The notes: generated by a model not told the origin, from the sequence alone. DNA of 6,425 nucleotides from JAAUQA01 sp036351435 (GCA_036351435.1 JAZBPA010000338.1:1-6425), one strand, 5' to 3'. Shown: positions 1 through 6,415, counted from the first letter of the stretch. A program made the numbers and translations.

Positions 1-167
1 GAACCCATGACCGCAATATCCTCGTCTACATTTTCCTTCTCGCTTTTAAAATTGCCGGTCAAGGTCAGGCCTAATGTATCGACCCACAATGTGCGTAATG
101 CATTTTTATCCAACCCGCCGATGGCAATTTGTTGAATACCCAGGACTTTAAACGGTCTATCAGGCAT
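1..167 (-). CDS. VOC family protein, N-terminal part (candidate ethylmalonyl-/methylmalonyl-CoA epimerase)
   Basis: Reading the complement from the ATG at 167 gives 55 residues, beginning MPDRPFKVLGIQQIAIGG, with no stop before the window edge; the rest of the gene lies outside. A Shine-Dalgarno GAGGA (180-176 on the - strand) sits 8 nt before the ATG and supports this start. The pattern of a beta strand (VLGIQQIAIGG), a helix containing LRTLWVDTLGL and a second strand (LTLTGNF) is the opening beta-alpha-beta of the vicinal oxygen chelate fold (glyoxalase I, methylmalonyl-CoA epimerase, dioxygenases). Where methylmalonyl-CoA epimerases usually have the first metal-binding His (as in the pattern DHIAIA), this protein has Gln (Q13), an alternative ligand known in human glyoxalase I. 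The gene diverges from an EMC-pathway operon that needs an ethylmalonyl-CoA/methylmalonyl-CoA epimerase, so that role is plausible. It remains inference: the other metal ligands are off the window and VOC proteins vary widely in function. Confidence 0.8.
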   Translation of the reverse strand, partial: MPDRPFKVLGIQQIAIGGLDKNALRTLWVDTLGLTLTGNFKSEKENVDEDIAVMG

Positions 168-249
168 GAAATAAATCCTCTTAATTGCGTGTTAAGTCAA
201 ATAAGTATGTCACGGCAGCCCGCGTATTGTGAAGCAACAGAAAGGTAAC

Positions 250-255
250 ATTATA
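250..255 (-). promoter_or_regulatory. Probable -10 box for the VOC gene
   Basis: The - strand reads TATAAT, a perfect sigma70 -10 hexamer, 82 nt upstream of the VOC start codon. The -35 region at the expected 16-18 nt spacing (about 272-279) has no good match to TTGACA and there is no TGn extension, so if it is used it may need an activator. The implied transcript start is near 243, giving a leader of roughly 75 nt. Confidence 0.4.
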
Positions 256-277
256 GGATGTTTATACACGCTTTAGT

Positions 278-307
278 TTGACTTGTTGCGCTGCGGCATG
301 TTACAAA
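278..307 (+). promoter_or_regulatory. Possible sigma70 promoter for the mcd-mch-ecm-meaB operon
   Basis: TTGACT (278-283, five of six positions of the -35 consensus) is followed after 18 nt by TACAAA (302-307, four of six positions of the -10 consensus). It is the best + strand pair I found in the gap, but the -10 is weak and the spacing one longer than ideal. The -35 lies inside one arm of an inverted repeat, so a regulator bound there would overlap the polymerase site. Confidence 0.3.
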
Positions 308-509
308 AAAGCCATGATTTACTTACAGTACCGCTAACGAACCAGGGCCGCCCCACACTCTCAGCGGGCTTAGCACTTCAGTGACAAGTAGTACGCCTAA
401 CCCGATCCGCTTGGCGCTCTATGGTCCGTTGAAACAGCACCTTTACTCGATGCGGTTTACTTGGTGTGCCTAAATGGCGCTCCTCTTATCCATCTCAAGA
501 CCTTTAAAC

Positions 510-515
510 AGGGGG
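510..515 (+). promoter_or_regulatory. Ribosome binding site that decides the mcd start
   Basis: AGGGGG ends 5 nt before the ATG at 521. The open frame extends upstream to a TTG at 461, but that codon lacks a comparable purine-rich site, and the 20 extra residues it would add look unlike the family N-terminus. The ATG at 521 is therefore preferred. Confidence 0.6.
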
Positions 516-520
516 TCATT

Positions 521-2233
521 ATGTCCGAACTACAGGCCGGAGAATTGATGCGGCAAGCCAGAGAAACCCTGGACGCTGTGCAAAAGACTGTTGATATCGC
601 GCTGGCAAGCCTTAAAGAGCGCACTCAAGAGGGTGGCAAATTTTCCCCAGCCAAACTCGATCAGCATCAACTCGTTGCTTATGACGCAGCGCTGTGTTCG
701 GCGGAAGCTGCAGCCGCTCGTTTTACCCTGGATTATGCGGTGAAAGCGCGGGACGCGGTGGGCGCATCCTATCCTTCGCCTACGATGGAAGAACGACTGG
801 CGTTGCTGTTTACCGCCGAAGCCGCGCACTCGATCCATTCACGCCTGTCCGCAAGACCCGATGACTTCGGCATCAGCCGGGGCAAGCTGGCATCACTCCT
901 GGAGAGCACCGAAGTGCAGAGCTTCCGCGCAGCGCAGCTGACACCGCGGAACGTGGCCGAAGTGGGTAAGGCGGTCAGCGCCTTGGACGGACAGACCGGT
1001 GCCTACCTGCTAGACGATCACCATGAAATGATGCAGGACCAATTCCGCCGCTTCGCCAACGAAGTAGTGGCACCCCTAGCTAAAGAGATTCATCAGAAAG
1101 ATCTGATTATCCCGGAAGAGATACTGGAAAACGTCAAGGAACTGGGTTGCTTCGGCTTATCTATCCCGCAGCGCTACGACGGCCTGCAGGACGACGAACA
1201 AGAAGACAACATGGGCATGATCGTAGTCACGGAAGAATTGTCGCGCGGCTCGCTTGGCGCAGCAGGGAGCCTGATCACCCGCCCTGAAATTCTGTCGCGG
1301 GCTTTATTACGCGGCGGTACTGAGGAACAGAAGCAGAAATGGCTTCCCCAGCTCGCTAGTGGCGACCCGTTATGTGCGGTAGCGGTCACCGAGCCCAACT
1401 ATGGTTCTGATGTGGCCGGCATGCGCCTCAAAGCCACTAAAACCGAGGGTGGTTGGCTGCTCAATGGTGCCAAGACCTGGTGTACTTTCGGCGGTAAGGC
1501 CGGAGTGTTGTTGGTGCTGGCTCGAACCAATCCCGATCTGTCGCTGGGTCATAAGGGTCTGTCCATGTTCCTGGCTGAAAAGCCGGTTTATGACGGTCAC
1601 GAATTCGATTACAAACAGGACGGCGGTGGCAGCCTGAGTGGTAAAGCGATCGCAACCATCGGTTATCGCGGCATGCACTCGTTTGAGATGTTTTTCGATG
1701 ACTTCTTCGTGCCGGACGAAAACCTGTTAGGTGGACCGGAAGGCGAAGGCAAAGGCTTTTATTTCACCATGGCCGGTTTCTCCGGCGGTCGTATCCAAAC
1801 CGCGGCTCGTGCCATCGGCGTGATGCAGGCTGCGTATGAACGGGCTGTGTCCTATGCCAAAGAACGGGCTGTGTTCGGCGAACCGATCGGCAATTATCAG
1901 TTGACCCAGGTCAAGTTGGCCAAAATGGCCGCTTTTCTCACCGCCAGTCGTCAGTTTACCTATGCCGTAGGGCGTTTAATGGATCAGGGTGGCGGCGATA
2001 TGGAAGCCAGCATGGTGAAAATTTTCACCTGTAAAACAGCCGAATGGTTCACTCGTGAAGCCCTACAAATCCACGGTGGTATGGGGTATGCCGAAGAAGT
2101 GCCAGTGAGTCGCTATTTCGTAGACGCCCGAGTGTTATCCATCTTCGAGGGCGCCGAGGAAACGCTGGCCTTGAAAGTGATCGCCCCGGCTTTGATCAAG
2201 CAAGCCAAGGATAAGAGCGCGTTGGAGGTGTAA
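521..2233 (+). CDS. mcd: (2S)-methylsuccinyl-CoA dehydrogenase (acyl-CoA dehydrogenase family)
   Basis: A 570-residue FAD enzyme that oxidises (2S)-methylsuccinyl-CoA to mesaconyl-C1-CoA in the EMC pathway, presumably passing electrons to electron-transfer flavoprotein. Residues 1-164 form a mostly helical, Ala/Glu-rich extension absent from ordinary acyl-CoA dehydrogenases (about 380-400 residues) but expected in Mcd, which is about 550 long. The dehydrogenase core starts near residue 165. The first family signature is AVTEPNYGSD (288-297), with Tyr294 where the PROSITE-type pattern expects a small residue. The second, QIHGGMGYAEE to D535 (516-535), fits that pattern completely. Glu543 in SIFEGAEE sits at the position of the catalytic base of medium-chain-type enzymes. 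The neighbouring mch, ecm and GTPase genes support the substrate assignment, because sequence alone would only place it as an acyl-CoA dehydrogenase. It is probably first in the operon; mch starts 4 nt after its stop, and the GGAGG for mch lies inside its last codons. No frameshift or truncation seen. Confidence 0.9.
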   Translation: MSELQAGELMRQARETLDAVQKTVDIALASLKERTQEGGKFSPAKLDQHQLVAYDAALCSAEAAAARFTLDYAVKARDAVGASYPSPTMEERLALLFTAEAAHSIHSRLSARPDDFGISRGKLASLLESTEVQSFRAAQLTPRNVAEVGKAVSALDGQTGAYLLDDHHEMMQDQFRRFANEVVAPLAKEIHQKDLIIPEEILENVKELGCFGLSIPQRYDGLQDDEQEDNMGMIVVTEELSRGSLGAAGSLITRPEILSRALLRGGTEEQKQKWLPQLASGDPLCAVAVTEPNYGSDVAGMRLKATKTEGGWLLNGAKTWCTFGGKAGVLLVLARTNPDLSLGHKGLSMFLAEKPVYDGHEFDYKQDGGGSLSGKAIATIGYRGMHSFEMFFDDFFVPDENLLGGPEGEGKGFYFTMAGFSGGRIQTAARAIGVMQAAYERAVSYAKERAVFGEPIGNYQLTQVKLAKMAAFLTASRQFTYAVGRLMDQGGGDMEASMVKIFTCKTAEWFTREALQIHGGMGYAEEVPVSRYFVDARVLSIFEGAEETLALKVIAPALIKQAKDKSALEV

Positions 2234-2237
2234 ACCG

Positions 2238-3407
2238 ATGACCTTCTCTCTGGCGCTGAGCGCACAACAGGAGCTAGCACCCCATCAATCAGCGACCTTA
2301 GATCGGGTTCGCGCCCCACAGTACGGACGCTATTTAGACGAATTCGTGCCGGGGCAGGTGTTTGTTCATCCACGTGGGTTTAGTTTTGAGCGGTCGGGTA
2401 TGCTGGATTTTGCCCGCACTTTCATGCAAACCAATCCACTTTATCTCAATGTGGAGTACGCCAAAGCGCACGGCTTTAGCGATTTACCAGCCAGCCCGCA
2501 GATGGTGTTTAATGTGGTGCTGTCGTTGGGTGTACAAAACGACTCGGAAAAAGCCATAGCCAATCTGGGCTATTACAACGCCCAGTTCTTACGCCCGGTT
2601 TATCCGGGCGAAACCCTACGGGCTTATACCAAGGTCATGGATCGCAAGGAGCGCGGCGAAGGCAAGCCGGGCATCGCTTCGATACGCACCCTGGGCGTCA
2701 ATCAACACGATCATGTAGTGCTGCAATACGAGCGCAAAATCATGGTGGGACCACGGGGTGATCGCCCGCCTACCACTCCGGCGCCAACCGAACCGGTCGA
2801 ATTTCCCTGGGTGGAAAACCCCCAACTGGAGCTGCCGTTGATCGATACGGCCTTTTCTCGGCTGACCGGTCCCAATACTTATTTCGAAGACTTTCAGGTC
2901 GGCGACATCATCGTCCATCCCAACGGTCGCACCATTACCGATGAGCACATGGCGCTAACCTATTCGGTCTGCAACACTCATCCGCTGCATTTCGATCGGG
3001 TGTTTAGTACCGGGCTGTCCGGCAAGATGAGTGGCGAACCGATTGTTTATGGTGGTCTGGTATTCTCTTGGTTAGAAGGTTTGGCCAGTCGCGATGTGAG
3101 CGAAAATGCGCTCTGGGAGTTGGGTTTCACCGAGGGGTATCACACTCAACCCGCGGTATCTGGCGATACGGTGGCTGCTTTATCTCGCGTATTAGCTATC
3201 GACCCGGTGCCGGACAACGACCAGCTAGGCATCGTTACCTTCCAATTCATCGGAGTTAAAAACATCAGTGCTGCCAATGCGCTACAGACTGACGGTGCTG
3301 ATCTGTTCATCAAGGAAAACGACAAACAGAAATTAGGCAAGGAGAAAATTAGCCACAAAATTTTTGAAATCGAACGCCGGCTGCTCATTAAACGCCGCCC
3401 GTCCTGA
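2238..3407 (+). CDS. mch: Mesaconyl-CoA hydratase (double MaoC domain)
   Basis: A 389-residue protein with two MaoC-like hotdog domains, about residues 30-170 and 211-340, joined by a Pro-rich linker. Mch reversibly hydrates mesaconyl-C1-CoA to beta-methylmalyl-CoA, the step after Mcd. Both halves begin with a matching motif, YLDEFVPGQVFVHP and YFEDFQVGDIIVHP, showing the internal duplication. The usual hydratase-2 active site is D-x-N-P-L-H. The N-terminal copy reads QTNPLY (64-69), losing both Asp and His, while the C-terminal copy reads NTHPLH (246-251), keeping His251 and replacing Asp with Asn. As I recall, Mch of Rhodobacter also has Asn and His in its second domain, so the C-terminal half is probably catalytic and the N-terminal half structural. 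LGVNQHDHVVLQYERKIMV and EPIVYGGLVFSWLEGLA are further family-like stretches. It is longer than the roughly 345 residues typical of Mch, with a charged, Lys/Arg-rich tail after about residue 350. Ribosome binding site GGAGG (2224-2228), 9 nt before the ATG. A different MaoC enoyl-CoA hydratase is the alternative. Confidence 0.83.
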   Translation: MTFSLALSAQQELAPHQSATLDRVRAPQYGRYLDEFVPGQVFVHPRGFSFERSGMLDFARTFMQTNPLYLNVEYAKAHGFSDLPASPQMVFNVVLSLGVQNDSEKAIANLGYYNAQFLRPVYPGETLRAYTKVMDRKERGEGKPGIASIRTLGVNQHDHVVLQYERKIMVGPRGDRPPTTPAPTEPVEFPWVENPQLELPLIDTAFSRLTGPNTYFEDFQVGDIIVHPNGRTITDEHMALTYSVCNTHPLHFDRVFSTGLSGKMSGEPIVYGGLVFSWLEGLASRDVSENALWELGFTEGYHTQPAVSGDTVAALSRVLAIDPVPDNDQLGIVTFQFIGVKNISAANALQTDGADLFIKENDKQKLGKEKISHKIFEIERRLLIKRRPS

Positions 3408-3419
3408 AGAGGTACGAGT

Positions 3420-5429
3420 ATGGAAAAACAATCTGCCAAACGCGCAAAACCCTGGTTGATGCGGACTTATTCCGGCCATTCTTCGGCCAAAGCGTCCAAT
3501 GAGTTATATCGCACTAATCTGACCAAGGGCCAAACCGGCTTGTCGGTGGCTTTCGATTTGCCTACCCAGACCGGTTACGACTCCGATCACGTGCTGGCGC
3601 GGGGCGAAGTCGGCAAAGTCGGCGTGCCGATCGGCCATATCGGTGACATGGAAACCCTGTTCGACCAGATTCCGCTGGGTCAGATGAACACCTCCATGAC
3701 CATCAACGCCACAGCAGCTTGGTTGTTGTCGTTATATGTGGCGGTCGCCGAGCGGCAAGGGGCTGCCCAAGACCAGTTGCAGGGCACCACCCAGAACGAC
3801 ATCATCAAGGAATATTTATCGCGCGGCACGTATATCTATCCGCCCGAACCCTCGGTGCGGCTGATCACCGATGTGGTGTGCTACACGGTGAAAAACATCC
3901 CTAAATGGAATCCGACCAATATCTGTAGTTACCACTTGCAGGAAGCCGGTGCTACGCCGATGCAGGAGTTGGCCTACGCCCTATCGACCGGCATCACGAT
4001 TCTGGATGCCGTGCGCGATTCCGGTCAGGTCAGCGCGGCCGATTTTGCCGATGTGGCGGGGCGTATCTCGTTCTTCGTCAACGCCGGCATCCGTTTTGTC
4101 GAAGAATGCTGCAAGATGCGCGCCTTCGCCCGTATGTGGGACAAGATCACTCAGGAGCGTTACGGCGTTGAAGATCCGAAAATGCGCCGTTTCCGCTATG
4201 GCGTACAGGTCAACTCGCTGGGACTGACTGAATCCCAGCCGGAAAACAACGTGCAGCGGATCATTCTGGAAATGCTGGCGGTAACGCTTTCCAAGGATGC
4301 CCGCGCCCGTGCTATTCAGTTGCCGGCCTGGAACGAGGCGCTGGGACTGCCACGTCCCTGGGATCAGCAATGGGCGTTGCGGATGCAACAGGTGTTGGCC
4401 TTTGAAACCGATTTGCTGGAGTACGGCGATATTCTCGCCGGTTCGCCGGTGATTGAAGCCAAAGTCCAGGAATTGATCGCGGGTGCCGAAGCCGAGATGG
4501 AACGGGTCCGCGAGCACGGCGGGATGATTCAGGCGATTGAAACCGGCTATGTCAAACGCCAGCTGGTCACCAGTCATACTGAACGGATGCGCGCCATTGA
4601 ACGGGGCGATTTAAAAATCATCGGCCTGAATTGCTTCCAGCAAACCGAGCCTTCTCCCCTGGTAGGGGAAGGCGAAGGCAGCATCATGAAGGTCGATCCG
4701 CGCGCCGAACGCGAGCAAATAGAACGTTTGCAAGCGTTCCGAGCCAGCCGCAATCAAGCCGAAGCGGATGCCGCTCTGGCCGGTCTGGTGGACGCCGCCA
4801 AGAGTGGCGAAAACATTATGCCGGCCTCAATTCGCTGCGCCCATGCCGGGGTGACTACCGGTGAATGGGGACATGCTTTACGCGATGTGTTCGGCGAGTA
4901 TCGACCACCCACCGGCATCGACATCAGCTTGCATGACACGCCTTCGGAGGCAGTGCAAGCGGTGCGCGAACGGGTACAACACTCCGGCGAAGAACTGGGT
5001 CGGCCGTTGCGTATTCTGGTCGGTAAACCGGGCCTGGACGGACACAGCAACGGTGCTGAACAAATCGCCGTCAAAGCGCGGGATGTCGGTTTCGAGATCG
5101 TCTATCAGGGTATTCGGCTGACTCCGCAGCAGATCGCCAAAGCGGCTTTGGAAGAGGGTGTCCATTTGATCGGGCTGTCGGTGCTATCCGGTAGCCATAT
5201 GGAATTGGTGGAGGACATCACTAAGGAACTGGCCGCACTGGGCATCTCTGATATTCCGGTTATCGTCGGCGGCATTATTCCCGTGGATGACGAGAAAGTG
5301 TTGCTTAACAAAGGCATCGCCGCAATATATACGCCCAAAAACATTGATATGAATGCCATTATGGCGGACATGGTCAACATCATCCGGGCTACCAATGGAC
5401 TGAAGCCTTATGAGCAAAAGGCGGCTTGA
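3420..5429 (+). CDS. ecm: Ethylmalonyl-CoA mutase, coenzyme B12-dependent
   Basis: A 669-residue cytosolic enzyme that rearranges (2R)-ethylmalonyl-CoA to (2S)-methylsuccinyl-CoA using adenosylcobalamin. The N-terminal part is the substrate-binding barrel: RTYSGHSS (Tyr17), DLPTQTGYDSDH (46-57) and QNDIIKEYLSRGTYIYPP. Tyr17 and Arg135 fall where methylmalonyl-CoA mutase has Tyr89 and Arg207, which contact the substrate; isobutyryl-CoA mutase has Phe and Gln there, so a carboxylated substrate is indicated. The PTQTGYD form, rather than PTHRGYD, is what I associate with Ecm (called MeaA in Methylobacterium) as against methylmalonyl-CoA mutase. The B12 domain is fused at the C-terminus (from about 525), with DGHSNG (540-545) providing His542 as lower cobalt ligand, then LSGSH and VGGIIP. 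Length agrees with the single-chain Ecm family of about 650-680. Ribosome binding site AAGAGG (3407-3412) overlaps the mch stop, 7 nt before the ATG. The stop overlaps the GTPase start by one base. Confidence 0.94.
   Translation: MEKQSAKRAKPWLMRTYSGHSSAKASNELYRTNLTKGQTGLSVAFDLPTQTGYDSDHVLARGEVGKVGVPIGHIGDMETLFDQIPLGQMNTSMTINATAAWLLSLYVAVAERQGAAQDQLQGTTQNDIIKEYLSRGTYIYPPEPSVRLITDVVCYTVKNIPKWNPTNICSYHLQEAGATPMQELAYALSTGITILDAVRDSGQVSAADFADVAGRISFFVNAGIRFVEECCKMRAFARMWDKITQERYGVEDPKMRRFRYGVQVNSLGLTESQPENNVQRIILEMLAVTLSKDARARAIQLPAWNEALGLPRPWDQQWALRMQQVLAFETDLLEYGDILAGSPVIEAKVQELIAGAEAEMERVREHGGMIQAIETGYVKRQLVTSHTERMRAIERGDLKIIGLNCFQQTEPSPLVGEGEGSIMKVDPRAEREQIERLQAFRASRNQAEADAALAGLVDAAKSGENIMPASIRCAHAGVTTGEWGHALRDVFGEYRPPTGIDISLHDTPSEAVQAVRERVQHSGEELGRPLRILVGKPGLDGHSNGAEQIAVKARDVGFEIVYQGIRLTPQQIAKAALEEGVHLIGLSVLSGSHMELVEDITKELAALGISDIPVIVGGIIPVDDEKVLLNKGIAAIYTPKNIDMNAIMADMVNIIRATNGLKPYEQKAA
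4655..4669. repeat. Short perfect hairpin inside ecm
   Basis: TCCCCT, loop GGT, AGGGGA: a 6-bp GC-rich stem within the ecm reading frame. It extends imperfectly to CCT (4650-4652) and AGG (4670-4672) with a bulge. It codes for part of PSPLVGEGEG (residues 411-420), in the linker between the mutase barrel and the B12 domain. There is no T-tract after it, so it is not a terminator. The base pattern recalls dispersed palindromic repeats of proteobacterial genomes, but with one copy in view this cannot be decided. Confidence 0.4.
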
Positions 5430-5431
5430 TG
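5416..5431 (+). promoter_or_regulatory. Coupled ribosome binding site and ecm/GTPase stop-start overlap
   Basis: AAAAGG (5416-5421) lies 7 nt before the ATG at 5429. The ecm stop TGA (5427-5429) and this ATG (5429-5431) share one base as TGATG, the classic layout for re-initiation by the same ribosome. An in-frame TTG at 5426 would add one residue but is the weaker choice. The arrangement suggests that GTPase output is tied to mutase output. Confidence 0.65.
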
Positions 5432-6415
5432 CCCGCTTTGCCTAATCCCGAAGCTTTGGCCAACGGTGTGGCTGCGCGTGATCGCGGGGCATTGGCCCGT
5501 TCGCTTAATTTATTGGACGACAAACGTCCCGAGGCACGTCGGCAGGCGGCCCACTTTCTAAGCAGCTTACCGGCTGAAAAACTTGATAAGGCGGGTCATC
5601 TGATCGGTATCACCGGGCCGCCGGGCGCTGGTAAATCCTCGCTGACTTCGGCGCTGATTGAGGTTTGGCGGCAGCGCAATCTGACCGTCGGTATTCTCGC
5701 CGTAGACCCAAGCAGTCCGATGAGCGGTGGTGCGTTACTTGGTGACCGATTACGGATGTTGGCCCACGATCACGATGCCAAGGGCAGTGTGTTTATCCGC
5801 TCGCTGGCTTGTCGTGGCGAATTCGGCGGATTAAGCGCCGAAGTGTGGCCGATGAGCCTGGCGATGCTGGCGGCGTTTGACATCGTCCTGATCGAAACTG
5901 TGGGCGTCGGGCAAAAAGAAATCGATATCTCCAAGATGAGCGATACCACTTGCTTTGTTGCGCAACCGGCTTCCGGCGACAGTATTCAGTTTCTCAAAGC
6001 GGGCATCATGGAAGTGCCACATCTTCTGGTTGTGAACAAGGCGGATATGGGCACGGCGGCCCGTAAAACGCTCACGGAATTACGTACCACTTTAAAAAAA
6101 CAATTTGATCCGGATGGTTGGCAAGTGCCTGCACTCGCGGTCAGTGCCACTAAGGGGACGGGTATCGACAAATTGGCCGACACCATTGAAAGCCACCGCG
6201 TCTGGCTGGCCGAGCATGATCTGCTCGCCGCTCGTCGCAAACGCTTTCAGGCGGAATGGATTCTGAAACGGTTGCGGGAGGAATTCGGCCGCTTCGGTAT
6301 TGAACAACTGGGAGGGGAGACCGAACTATACGATGCGCTTACCGAGCGCAGCGGTTCTCCCTTCGATCAATACGACGCCTTGCGGGAGCGTTTTCTCGTG
6401 AATTGGAAATCATAG
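5429..6415 (+). CDS. meaB: MeaB/ArgK-type GTPase, chaperone for the B12 mutase
   Basis: A 328-residue G3E-family P-loop GTPase. MeaB and its human counterpart MMAA gate adenosylcobalamin loading and protect the mutase from inactivation during turnover; here the likely client is the Ecm encoded immediately upstream. Motifs in order: Walker A GPPGAGKS (63-70), VDPSSP (92-97) with the following GGALLGDRLRM, the FIR...G..GGLS segment, Walker B/switch region ETVGVGQ (156-162), NKAD (203-206) giving guanine specificity, and SA (239-240) as the G5 element. Length fits the family (about 320-340). The segment between the two switch regions, SLACRGEFGGLSAEVW, differs from the RPSPSSGTLGGVARKTRE-like form of textbook MeaB, so this may be an Ecm-adapted branch. 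It is probably last in the visible operon, but only 10 nt follow the stop, so this cannot be shown. Older annotations call the family ArgK or LAO/AO transport ATPase; that function is not supported here. The symbol is by family, with client identity inferred from context. Confidence 0.9.
   Translation: MPALPNPEALANGVAARDRGALARSLNLLDDKRPEARRQAAHFLSSLPAEKLDKAGHLIGITGPPGAGKSSLTSALIEVWRQRNLTVGILAVDPSSPMSGGALLGDRLRMLAHDHDAKGSVFIRSLACRGEFGGLSAEVWPMSLAMLAAFDIVLIETVGVGQKEIDISKMSDTTCFVAQPASGDSIQFLKAGIMEVPHLLVVNKADMGTAARKTLTELRTTLKKQFDPDGWQVPALAVSATKGTGIDKLADTIESHRVWLAEHDLLAARRKRFQAEWILKRLREEFGRFGIEQLGGETELYDALTERSGSPFDQYDALRERFLVNWKS

Larger units (their letters stand above)
168..520. other. Divergent intergenic region between the VOC gene and the mcd operon
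   Basis: About 350 nt with no convincing coding content. The left part (180-310) is AT-rich and holds the promoter-like elements listed separately, plus the inverted repeat AAGTCAAA (194-201) / TTTGACTT (277-284). The right part (about 330-510) is richer in GC; I could not recognise an RNA gene, a B12-box/cobalamin riboswitch, a transposon end or a strong hairpin in it. If the + strand promoter near 278-307 is right, the operon has a leader of about 200 nt, long enough for an unrecognised leader-based control, but nothing in the sequence shows one. Confidence 0.7.

Noticed and set aside
259..282. Tiny leader peptide starting at ATG 259
   Set aside because: Seven codons with no proper ribosome binding site and lying upstream of the likely operon promoter.
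412..482. Direct repeat TGGCGCTC (412-419 and 475-482)
   Set aside because: Only 8 bp, no accompanying target duplication, inverted ends or transposase remnant; consistent with chance.
461..520. Upstream extension of mcd to a TTG start
   Set aside because: Rare start codon without a good ribosome binding site, while the ATG at 521 has AGGGGG 5 nt before it and gives a family-like N-terminus.
168..520. Cobalamin riboswitch ahead of a B12-dependent operon
   Set aside because: Searched by eye on the + strand for the B12-box consensus and its usual flanking stems; no convincing match.
3981..4577. Open frame of 198 codons on the - strand within ecm
   Set aside because: It is antisense to a strongly conserved part of ecm, has no recognisable domain or plausible ribosome binding site, and such frames are common opposite GC-rich genes.
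5426..5428. TTG start for the GTPase one codon before the ATG
   Set aside because: It adds only one residue, and the ATG at 5429 has correct spacing from AAAAGG and the standard stop-start overlap.
3420..5429. Methylmalonyl-CoA or isobutyryl-CoA mutase instead of ethylmalonyl-CoA mutase
   Set aside because: Tyr17 and Arg135 exclude the isobutyryl type; the PTQTGYD motif, the single-chain length and the mcd/mch neighbours favour ethylmalonyl-CoA mutase over methylmalonyl-CoA mutase.
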